This document shows, in pieces, positions 57,320-64,000 of a DNA stretch of 64,000 bases. The notes under the pieces were generated by a model. It saw only the letters and a program-made list of their open reading frames with translations. It did not search any database and was not told where the DNA came from. Source of the stretch: Dechloromonas sp. ZY10 (GTDB lineage: Bacteria; Pseudomonadota; Gammaproteobacteria; Burkholderiales; Rhodocyclaceae); assembly GCF_041378895.1 (NCBI RefSeq), contig NZ_CP144212.1, positions 1,721,501 to 1,785,500 of the forward strand. Reading direction: 5' to 3'. Each line of letters opens with the position of its first letter. Positions within the stretch are counted from its first letter, which is position 1. The position numbers and the translations under genes were made by a program.

Positions 57320-58965
57320 TTAGCGCGACCACTTTCGGCGGAGCAGACGTCGACACCCAGTTGATTGCCAAAAGCACCTTTTTGGTGATTGATGACTTTC
57401 TCGGCATGCGCGGCATGTTGAGTAGCGTGCTGCGCAATTGCGGCGCCAACCCCAAATCCATCGATACCGCGTCGAATGGTCCCGAGGCAATCCAGCAACT
57501 GGCAAAACGGCGCTACGACATCGTCCTCTGCGATTTCAACCTCGGTGCCGGCCAGAACGGCATGCAGGTTCTGGAGGAGGCCAAACACAAGAGCCTGATC
57601 GGTCCAAGTTGTTGCTGGGTCATGGTTACCGCCGAAAAAACCGTCGACACGGTGATGGGTACGGCCGAGGTCCAGCCGGATGCCTACCTGATCAAACCGG
57701 TGACCGAGGCCGTGCTGACCGCGCGGATTGCCAAGATCAAAGTCAAGAAGGAAGCCTTTGTCGATATCGACCGGGCAATCTCTGCGCGCGACTTCCTCAA
57801 GGCGATCCGCCTCTGCGAGGAGCGAGCCGCAGTCGACAAGGCCAATGCCATCGAATTGCTGCGCATCAAGTGTGACCTGCAGGTACAGTCTGGCCAATCG
57901 GACAAGGCCCGCCAGACCTACGAGAAAATTCTCGCCACCCGAGACGTGCCATGGGCGCAACTCGGTTTGGCCAAGGTCCACCAGCAGGCCGGGCGTCACG
58001 ATGCCGCCAGCCAGCTGCTCGAGCAGTTGATTGAGCAAAACCGCAGCTATCTCGACGCTTACGACAGCCTGGCCGAAAGTTACCAGGCACTCGGTGAAAA
58101 CGAAAAGGCCGAAAGCATCCTTGACCGCGCTGCTGCCCTGTCGCCCAATTCACATCACCGGCAGCGCATCATCGGCGAATTGGCGCTCAAGACCGGCAAG
58201 CTTGACCGCGCCGAAAAAGCCTTCCGCAAGACGCTCAAACTGGCCGAACACTCGGTGCGCAAGACCCCGGATGCCTACCTCGGCCTGGCCCGTACGGTCG
58301 GTGCCAAGGCCGACCCGCAGGAAGCACTGAATGTGCTAAGCCAGATGGGCAAGCTGTTCGACAACGACGAGGTTCGCCTGCGCAGCAAGTCGGTCGAAGG
58401 CTATGTCTATCACCAGAACGGCCTGACCCGGCAGGCTGCAGAAGCCGCCAAGGAACTATCCAGCATGCTCGACCGCAGTTCGGTCCGCCCCGATCCGCAA
58501 GCCACCCGCGAAATGGCCGAACTGCTGCTGGTGGCCGGTGATCGCGACAAAGGCGTGGCCCTGCTGCGGACCGAGGTGATGAACAACCCCGAGGACACGC
58601 AAACCGCCGATGCCGTCCAGGCGATTTTCCGCAAGGCCGGACTAGCCGACGAAGGCAGCAATCTGATCGAGACCTCGCGCAAGGAGGCCGGCGAACTGAT
58701 GAACGCCGGCATCCTGCTGGCTCGTGCGGGCAACTTCCCGGACGCGCTGGAACGGATGCGCGCCGCACTCGAACGGATGCCGCGCAATGTTCGTCTGCTG
58801 CTCAACTCGGCGCACATCATGCTCAGCTACATGGAGCGCGACGGAACCCAGGCGGCTCTGCTGCGCGAAGCCAAGCGCAACCTGCAGCTGGCCAACCAGC
58901 TGGCCCCCAGCGAACCCCGTTTTGTTGAGCTGATGCAGCGCCTGGACGCGCTGCAAGGACGCTGA
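57316..58965 (+). CDS. Response regulator fused to a TPR domain, copy 1
   Basis: A 549-residue protein. The receiver domain (residues 15-140) has the acidic pair in FLVIDDFLGM, the phosphorylated Asp in IVLCDFNLG, Thr in VMVTAEKT and Lys in AYLIKPVTEA. The remaining 400 residues are tetratricopeptide-like helices (KARQTYEKILATRDVPWAQLG, DAYDSLAESYQALGENEKAE, and so on). No DNA-binding or enzyme domain is present, so the output is likely protein binding. The ATG overlaps the kinase stop. Confidence 0.9.
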   Translation: MISATTFGGADVDTQLIAKSTFLVIDDFLGMRGMLSSVLRNCGANPKSIDTASNGPEAIQQLAKRRYDIVLCDFNLGAGQNGMQVLEEAKHKSLIGPSCCWVMVTAEKTVDTVMGTAEVQPDAYLIKPVTEAVLTARIAKIKVKKEAFVDIDRAISARDFLKAIRLCEERAAVDKANAIELLRIKCDLQVQSGQSDKARQTYEKILATRDVPWAQLGLAKVHQQAGRHDAASQLLEQLIEQNRSYLDAYDSLAESYQALGENEKAESILDRAAALSPNSHHRQRIIGELALKTGKLDRAEKAFRKTLKLAEHSVRKTPDAYLGLARTVGAKADPQEALNVLSQMGKLFDNDEVRLRSKSVEGYVYHQNGLTRQAAEAAKELSSMLDRSSVRPDPQATREMAELLLVAGDRDKGVALLRTEVMNNPEDTQTADAVQAIFRKAGLADEGSNLIETSRKEAGELMNAGILLARAGNFPDALERMRAALERMPRNVRLLLNSAHIMLSYMERDGTQAALLREAKRNLQLANQLAPSEPRFVELMQRLDALQGR

Positions 58966-59002
58966 TCTCGCCTTTTTTGCCACCGCCGGACCGATACGCA
59001 AC

Positions 59003-60658
59003 ATGCTGCAAATCACCTCGCTGCTCTCTCAGGAAGATGAAAACCGTTTCATCGCCAGCAGCAGCTTCCTGATCATTGACGACTTCTCGGGCATGCGCAC
59101 CATGCTCAGCGGCATCCTGCGCAATTGCGGCGCCAATCCCAAGGCCATCGACTTTGCCGGCGATGGCCGCGAAGCCCTGCACCAGCTGGGTAGCAAGCGC
59201 TACGACATAGTCCTCTGCGACTACAACCTGGGCACCGGCCAGAACGGCATGCAAGTGCTCGAAGAAGCCCGCCATCGGCACCTGGTCGGCCCCAGCTGTT
59301 GCTGGCTGATGGTTACCGCCGACAAAACCGTCGAATCGGTGATGGGGGCCGCCGAAGCCATGCCCGACGCCTACCTGATCAAACCGGTGACCGAAGCCGC
59401 CCTGGTCACGCGGATCAACAAGATCAAGGTGCGCAAGGAGGCCTTCAAGGACATTGACCAGGCCATTCTCGGCCAGGAATATTCGCGGGCGATCCAACTC
59501 TGCGATGAACGCGCAGCCATCGACAAGGCCAACGCCATCGAATTGCTGCGGCTCAAGTGTGAATTGCTGATCCGCACCGGCCAGGCCGAAAAGGCCCGCA
59601 GCTTTTACGAGAAGCTGCTGGCGGCCCGCGAAATCCCTTGGGCCCAACTGGGTCTGGCTCGCACCTTCTTGCAAACTGGCGACCCCGATACCGCTTGCGA
59701 ACTGCTCGAACAGCTGGTCAACCGCAGCCGCAGCTACCTCGAAGCCTACGATTGCCTGGCCGAAACCTACCGCCAGCTGGCGCTCGACGAAAAAGCCGAA
59801 CACATCATCGAACGGGCGCTGACCCTGTCGCCGCGCTCGCATACCCGGCAACGAACGATGGGTGAAATGGCCTTGGCCAGCGGCAAGCTGGAGCGGGCCG
59901 AAAAGGCTTTCCGCCAGGCGATCCAGCTCGCCGAATTCTCGGTACACAAATCTCCGGACAGTTATCTCGGCCTGGCACGGGTGGTCAATAGCCGGGGCAA
60001 TCCGCAGGAAGCCCTGAACATTCTCGACCAGATGAGCAAGGTCTTCACCGACGAACAGACCCACCTGCAGGCCAAGAGCGTCGAATGCCGGATTTTTGCC
60101 GACAGCGGCCAGGAAACGCAGGTCAAAAAATCGGCCAGCGAAATGCAGCAACTGCTGGAGCGCGCCGAATCCAGCCTGCTTGACCAAAGAACCGCCTTTG
60201 ACATTGCCGAAACCCTGCTGATTCTGGGGGAAAGCGAAAAGGCCCTGCAGCTCCTGCGCACCGAGGTGATGAACAACCCGGAAGACCACGCTACCCTCGA
60301 AGCGGTGCGCCAGATCCTGCGCAAGCAGGGCTTGACCGAAGAGGGCAACGAGCTGGTCGAAAACTCCCGCCGCGAAGCCATCGAGATGATGAACAGCAGC
60401 GTGATGCTATTGCGTTCCGGAGATTTTCCGACCGCCATCAAAAAGGTCCGGCAGGCGCTGGAGATGATGCCGCGCAATATCCGTCTGCTGTTCAATGCGG
60501 TGCACATCATGCTTTCGCAGATGGAAAAAAACGGCCCCGAACCGCAACTCCTGCGCGAGAGCCGTCGCCATTTGAGCACCGCCAACCTGCACGCCCCCGG
60601 CGAGGCGCGCTACAACGAGCTGATGATCCGGCTTGAAGCCCTGAGCTCCGCCGAATAA
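59003..60658 (+). CDS. Response regulator fused to a TPR domain, copy 2
   Basis: A 551-residue paralogue of the preceding gene, colinear over its whole length. The receiver has FLIIDDFSGM, CDYNLG, VTADKT and LIKPVTEA. The TPR part follows (KARSFYEKLLAAREIPWAQLG, LLRTEVMNNPEDH). It starts 37 bases after copy 1, on the same strand. The first 10 residues differ. Confidence 0.9.
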   Translation: MLQITSLLSQEDENRFIASSSFLIIDDFSGMRTMLSGILRNCGANPKAIDFAGDGREALHQLGSKRYDIVLCDYNLGTGQNGMQVLEEARHRHLVGPSCCWLMVTADKTVESVMGAAEAMPDAYLIKPVTEAALVTRINKIKVRKEAFKDIDQAILGQEYSRAIQLCDERAAIDKANAIELLRLKCELLIRTGQAEKARSFYEKLLAAREIPWAQLGLARTFLQTGDPDTACELLEQLVNRSRSYLEAYDCLAETYRQLALDEKAEHIIERALTLSPRSHTRQRTMGEMALASGKLERAEKAFRQAIQLAEFSVHKSPDSYLGLARVVNSRGNPQEALNILDQMSKVFTDEQTHLQAKSVECRIFADSGQETQVKKSASEMQQLLERAESSLLDQRTAFDIAETLLILGESEKALQLLRTEVMNNPEDHATLEAVRQILRKQGLTEEGNELVENSRREAIEMMNSSVMLLRSGDFPTAIKKVRQALEMMPRNIRLLFNAVHIMLSQMEKNGPEPQLLRESRRHLSTANLHAPGEARYNELMIRLEALSSAE

Positions 60659-60662
60659 AACC

Positions 60663-60682
60663 GGCGCCCCGGCCGGGGCGCC
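60663..60682. repeat. GC-only inverted repeat after the second RR-TPR gene
   Basis: A perfect 20-bp palindrome GGCGCCCCGGCCGGGGCGCC, followed at once by a second G+C-rich hairpin. There is no T-run, so it is not a standard terminator, but it stands just past the stop. Confidence 0.75.
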
Positions 60683-60812
60683 GCTGCGGCGCTCCCGGCG
60701 GAACCGCCGGCGCAAGTTTGAGCGGCCTCTTTTACCCCTGCTCAGCCCCCCATCGTCCGCGACTCCCGGTAAAATCCGCAGCCTTTCCATTCATCCGCAG
60801 CCCGCCCTCGCC

Positions 60813-61676
60813 ATGAGCATCGAATTCGACTACCCGCTTGCCGAAGAAATCGCCCGTAACGTTGCCGCCGCGCTGACCGAAGATGTCGGCGCCGGCGACC
60901 TCACCGCCAGCCTGGTGCCCGGCGAGCGCCGCGTGCGCGCCACGGTGATCTCGCGCGAAGCCGGCGTGCTCTGCGGCCGCGCCTGGTTCGATGCCTGCGT
61001 TGCCGCCTGCGACCCGAGCGCGCAAGTGCGCTGGCAGGTCGCCGACGGCGAGCGCATCGCTGCCGACCAGCTGCTCTGCGAAATCGAAGGCAACGGCCGC
61101 GCCCTCCTCACCGCCGAGCGCAGCGCGCTCAACTTCCTGCAACTGCTGTCGGCAGTCGCCAGCAAGGTGCGCATCTACGCCGATGCGATTGCCGGCACCC
61201 GCGCGCAGGTGGTCGACACCCGCAAAACCCTGCCCGGCCTGCGTATCGCGCAAAAATACGCAGTCCGCGCCGGCGGTGGCGGCAACCACCGGCTGGCGCT
61301 GTGGGACGCGATCCTGATCAAGGAAAACCATATCCACGCCGCCGGCGGCATTGCCGCCGCGATGGCCGCCGCGCAGCAAGTTGCAGCGGCCGCCGCCGAC
61401 CGCTGCAAGTTCATCCAGGTCGAAGTCGAAAACCTCGACGAACTCGACCAGGCGCTGGCCGCCGGCGCGACCATGATCCTGCTCGACAACTTCAGCCCCG
61501 AGCTGCTGCGTCAGGCGGTGGCCCGCAACGCCGGCCGGGCGATCCTCGAATCCTCGGGCAACGTCACGCTGGAAACCATTCGCGCCGTCGCCGAAACCGG
61601 CGTCGACCGCATCTCGGTCGGCGCGCTGACCAAGGACGTGAAGGCGCTCGACCTGTCGATGCGCTTTGTCGGCTGA
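60813..61676 (+). CDS. nadC: Nicotinate-nucleotide pyrophosphorylase (carboxylating) NadC
   Basis: A 287-residue quinolinate phosphoribosyltransferase of NAD synthesis. Family motifs: LTEDVGAGDLTA near 21, ALNFLQLLSAVAS near 108, DTRKTLPGLRIAQKYAVRAGGGGNHRLAL near 137 (read in parts) and ESSGNVTLETI near 248. Length is as usual. A single-gene unit, with the ArsC-like gene 13 bases after its stop. Confidence 0.95.
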   Translation: MSIEFDYPLAEEIARNVAAALTEDVGAGDLTASLVPGERRVRATVISREAGVLCGRAWFDACVAACDPSAQVRWQVADGERIAADQLLCEIEGNGRALLTAERSALNFLQLLSAVASKVRIYADAIAGTRAQVVDTRKTLPGLRIAQKYAVRAGGGGNHRLALWDAILIKENHIHAAGGIAAAMAAAQQVAAAAADRCKFIQVEVENLDELDQALAAGATMILLDNFSPELLRQAVARNAGRAILESSGNVTLETIRAVAETGVDRISVGALTKDVKALDLSMRFVG

Positions 61677-61688
61677 GCGGGAACGACG

Positions 61689-62036
61689 ATGACTACCATT
61701 TACCACAACCCGCGCTGCTCCAAATCGCGTGCGACGCTGGCCCTGCTCGAAGAACGTGGCCTGGCGCCGCAGGTCGTGCTCTACCTCGACACCCCGCCGG
61801 ATGCCGCCACCCTCGCCGACCTGGTTGCCCGCCTCGGCCTGAGCAGCGCCCGTCAGTTGCTGCGCCAGGGCGAAGACGAGTACCAGACGCTCGGCCTGGT
61901 CAACCCGGCACTTTCCGAAGCCGAGATCATCGCCGCGATGGTTGCGCATCCGCGCCTGATCGAGCGGCCGATTGTCGTGCACGGCCCCCGCGCCGCGCTT
62001 GGCCGGCCGCCAGAAAACGTGCTGGCGATTCTCTGA
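61689..62036 (+). CDS. arsC: ArsC/Spx-family reductase (arsenate reductase, glutaredoxin type)
   Basis: A 115-residue thioredoxin-fold protein with IYHNPRCSKSRATL at residues 4-17 (catalytic Cys), LVNPALSEAEIIAAMVAHPRLIERPIVV near 75-100 and GPRAALGRPPENVLAIL at the end. This is the standard glutaredoxin-coupled ArsC. No other ars genes lie near, so the role may be arsenate or a YfgD-like general one. Confidence 0.9.
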   Translation: MTTIYHNPRCSKSRATLALLEERGLAPQVVLYLDTPPDAATLADLVARLGLSSARQLLRQGEDEYQTLGLVNPALSEAEIIAAMVAHPRLIERPIVVHGPRAALGRPPENVLAIL

Positions 62037-62068
62037 GGCGATCGCGGCCTTCCGTGCCGCATTGCAAC

Positions 62069-62114
62069 CAATTTTGCCCATTTTCACGGTCGACCGTGGC
62101 AATGGGCAAAATTG
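62069..62114. repeat. Dispersed palindrome, long copy after arsC
   Basis: A 46-bp inverted repeat with two mismatched positions, centred between 62091 and 62092, with core CACGGTCGACCGTG at 62085-62098. The arms read CAATTTTGCCCATT and its complement. It lies between the convergent arsC and MFS genes and could act as a terminator on both strands. Confidence 0.92.
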
Positions 62115-62245
62115 TCTGGTCCTGGCGAAAGGCGCTGCTTGCGGTGAATAACCTGGCCAATCGCCGCAAAAGCTGCGGTGATTAGCAGATTCGAGCGGCT
62201 GACTTCAGCATCCAAGCTCGCCGCCGCAGCGCCGGCCCTTTCGGC

Positions 62246-63475
62246 TCAAGCGCCGCTTTTGGCCGGCGCCCCTGCCCCGTGCATCACCACCCGCCCGACA
62301 AACCAGATCGCCAGCAGGTTGGCGGTCAGCGCGACGTAGCCGACGGCGGGATAGCCGACGATGCGGCCGTCGCTGCCGGTGCTGATCAGGAAGCCGGCCA
62401 GGGTCGTCGCCAGCGCCATCGCCAGCGACTGCACGGTGCCGTTGAGCGACATGAAGGTGCCGCGCAGGCGCGGCTGGGCGGCCGAGGCGATCACCGCCAT
62501 CGCCGGAATCATCCGCCCCGAAATCAGCACGAAGAAGGCCGTGGTCACCACCAGCCAGGCGGCCAGCGGCCACTGCCCGGCGTGCGTCAGGACCAGCAGC
62601 GGCACGCTGGCAAGCAGTGCAATCCGCCGGTACACCTCGATCTTGCCGGCGCGGTCGGCCCAGCGGCCGATCAGGCGGGCACTGACGAAGGTCGCCGCGC
62701 CGCCGATCAGATACACCCAAGGAATATCGACCTGCGCAATGCCGACGTTATTGACCGCGAAAACGGTGATGTAGGGAATCACCGTGAATCCGGAAAAAAT
62801 GATCAGCGCCGAGAACAGCAAGGCGCGGCGGTGGTTGGCCTCGCCGAGCACGGCAAAGCTCGCCGCCAGCGGATGCGCCGGCCGCTCGCCGGCCAGGTGG
62901 GCGCGCAAATCGGGCAACCAGCGCAGGCCGGCGGCGATGAACAGCAGGCTCAGCCCGGCGATCAGCAAAAACGGCGAACGCCAGCCGAAATGATTGGCCA
63001 GCCACAGCGACAAGGGCACGCCGGCAATCGTCGATAGCGAAAAGGCGCTCGACACCACCCCGCTCGCCCGCGCCCGCCGCGCAAACGGAATCGCGTCGCC
63101 GATCATGGTGTGGATCAGCGCCCCGAGAATGCCGCCAAACACCCCGGCCAACCCGCGCGCCACCAGCAGCGCCGAATAATTCGGCGCCAGCCCGCAAGCC
63201 AGCGTCGCCAGCGCAAACAGTAGCAGGCAGGCGAGCAGCAGCCGCTTGCGCTCGAAACGGTCGACAAAGGTCGCCGCCAGCAAGCCCGAAGCCGCCGCGC
63301 TGAAACTGTAGGACGCGACCAGCAAGCCGAATTCGTGCGTACCGATGCCCAAGGTCGCCATCAGGATCGGCCCCAGCGGCATCATGATCATGAAATCCAG
63401 CACATGCCCGAACTGGATACCGGCCAGGGTCAACAAAAAAAAGCGCTCGGCGCGCTGCGGGAGTTCGATGGACAT
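62246..63475 (-). CDS. Major facilitator superfamily transporter
   Basis: A 409-residue protein with about 12 hydrophobic segments. The first cytoplasmic loop has DRFERKRLLLACLLL, the usual MFS pattern (G/D-R-R/K). It is likely a drug or sugar exporter, as in the DHA1/AraJ-like group, but the substrate cannot be told. It is followed downstream by a palindrome and convergent arsC. Confidence 0.85.
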   Translation of the reverse strand: MSIELPQRAERFFLLTLAGIQFGHVLDFMIMMPLGPILMATLGIGTHEFGLLVASYSFSAAASGLLAATFVDRFERKRLLLACLLLFALATLACGLAPNYSALLVARGLAGVFGGILGALIHTMIGDAIPFARRARASGVVSSAFSLSTIAGVPLSLWLANHFGWRSPFLLIAGLSLLFIAAGLRWLPDLRAHLAGERPAHPLAASFAVLGEANHRRALLFSALIIFSGFTVIPYITVFAVNNVGIAQVDIPWVYLIGGAATFVSARLIGRWADRAGKIEVYRRIALLASVPLLVLTHAGQWPLAAWLVVTTAFFVLISGRMIPAMAVIASAAQPRLRGTFMSLNGTVQSLAMALATTLAGFLISTGSDGRIVGYPAVGYVALTANLLAIWFVGRVVMHGAGAPAKSGA

Positions 63476-63615
63476 GGAATGCGACCAACAAGGGGGGCGG
63501 ACAGGATAAAGGGAATCGCGCGCCGAAGCACGCGAAAGCGGTGGTTGGATGCGCGGGCAAGAGATTGGTTCGCGGGGATGCGGGCGGGTAGCAGCCTTGG
63601 CTAAGTCGCAAGCGG

Positions 63616-63657
63616 TTTTTACCCATTTTCACGGTCGACCGTAAAAACGGGCAAAAA
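63616..63657. repeat. Dispersed palindrome, long copy between two MFS genes
   Basis: A roughly 42-bp inverted repeat with three mismatched positions, centred between 63636 and 63637, core ACGGTCGACCGT at 63631-63642. The left arm TTTTTACCCATTTTC resembles that of the copy at 62069. It lies 28 bases beyond the stop of the partial MFS gene. Confidence 0.9.
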
Positions 63658-63684
63658 TCGCCCGCCTCTCACCCCGCAACCCTC

Positions 63685-64000
63685 TCACCCCGCAACCCCC
63701 ATCCGCCGCTCCCGCCCTATCTGCCGCAGCAACAGCAGCGCCAGCCAGAGGATCACCGGCAGCGCGGCGGTGTTGAGCCAGGCCCAGCCGTGGCGGTCGA
63801 CCAGCGGGGCGGCGGCGAAGGTGGCGAGGGCGACGCTGGCGAAGACCAGCATGTCGTTGGTGGCCTGCAGGCTGGCACGGTGGCTGGCCGGGCAGCGTTC
63901 GACCAGGTAGCCGGTGGCGCCGATGTAGAGGAAGTTCCAGCCGATGCCGAGCAGGATCAGCGCGCCTTCAAAGTCGGCCAGGGTGCTGCCGCCGAGGGCG
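63685..64000 (-). CDS. MFS transporter, C-terminal part (5' end outside window)
   Basis: The minus-strand frame from the window edge ends at a TGA (63687-63685), giving 104 residues. It contains three hydrophobic segments (ALILLGIGWNFLYIGATGYL, MLVFASVALATFA, LPVILWLALLLLRQI), with the segment GWNFLYIGATGYLVERCP between helices 10 and 11 typical of the YfkF/Bmr-like MFS branch. It was too near the edge to be complete. It is not the same protein as the gene at 62246-63475. Confidence 0.8.
   Translation of the reverse strand, partial: ALGGSTLADFEGALILLGIGWNFLYIGATGYLVERCPASHRASLQATNDMLVFASVALATFAAAPLVDRHGWAWLNTAALPVILWLALLLLRQIGRERRMGVAG

Overview
The window is a chromosomal segment of a betaproteobacterium, most likely from the Rhodocyclales (Dechloromonas/Azonexus-like). 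That placement rests on the high G+C coding style, the gene orders (ppiD next to fabI, the mltG-tmk-holB-pilZ-tatD run, pyrG-kdsA-eno-ftsB), a lexA-imuA-imuB-dnaE2 SOS cassette and a PhaB acetoacetyl-CoA reductase. It is inference from gene content, not a database match.

Layout. 1-5.2 kb: end of ppiD, fabI, ETF-ubiquinone oxidoreductase, a hotdog thioesterase and dgt. 5.2-11.6 kb: SOS mutasome cassette lexA, imuA, imuB, dnaE2, with a perfect LexA box in front of lexA. 11.8-17.2 kb: diguanylate cyclase, a tiny Cys-rich secreted protein, orphan sulfate-binding protein sbp, cysB and alanine dehydrogenase. 17.4-20.3 kb: dinB under a second perfect LexA box, divergent from a GIY-YIG protein and a secreted HExxH protein; then a FrnE-like DsbA protein. 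20.3-25 kb: minus-strand run mltG, tmk, holB, pilZ, tatD, ankyrin protein. 25.2-36.4 kb: ygfZ, NRDE protein, L,D-transpeptidase, tadA, a Ca2+/cation antiporter plus P2A-type ATPase, and an RND pump with its adaptor. 36.6-42.4 kb: a small integrative element in the 3' end of a tRNA-Arg(ACG) gene, bounded by a 50-bp direct repeat. It carries an A+T-rich P-loop ATPase, a 296-residue unknown protein, a Rep-like protein, an AlpA/Xis-like protein and a tyrosine recombinase. 42.5-64 kb: mutS, a phosphoesterase, phaB, slyD, peroxiredoxin, ftsB, eno, a DUF1330 protein, kdsA, pyrG, cnoX, an HDAC-like hydrolase, nnrDE, a histidine kinase with two tandem response-regulator/TPR proteins, nadC, an ArsC-like protein and two MFS transporters (the last one cut by the window end).

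Two themes stand out. First, a dispersed palindrome with core ACGGTCGACCGT occurs seven times as a perfect 12-mer, and many more times as diverged or half copies. Intergenic copies sit just after gene 3' ends; others lie inside reading frames in several different frames. Three perfect copies are inside dnaE2 and a fourth is in the same SOS cassette. Second, the tRNA-Arg element carries an unfamiliar ATPase/unknown-protein pair that looks like cargo, possibly anti-phage defence. A third candidate is the HK-RR/TPR-RR/TPR locus at 56.6-60.7 kb. No rRNA, CRISPR array or insertion sequence was seen.
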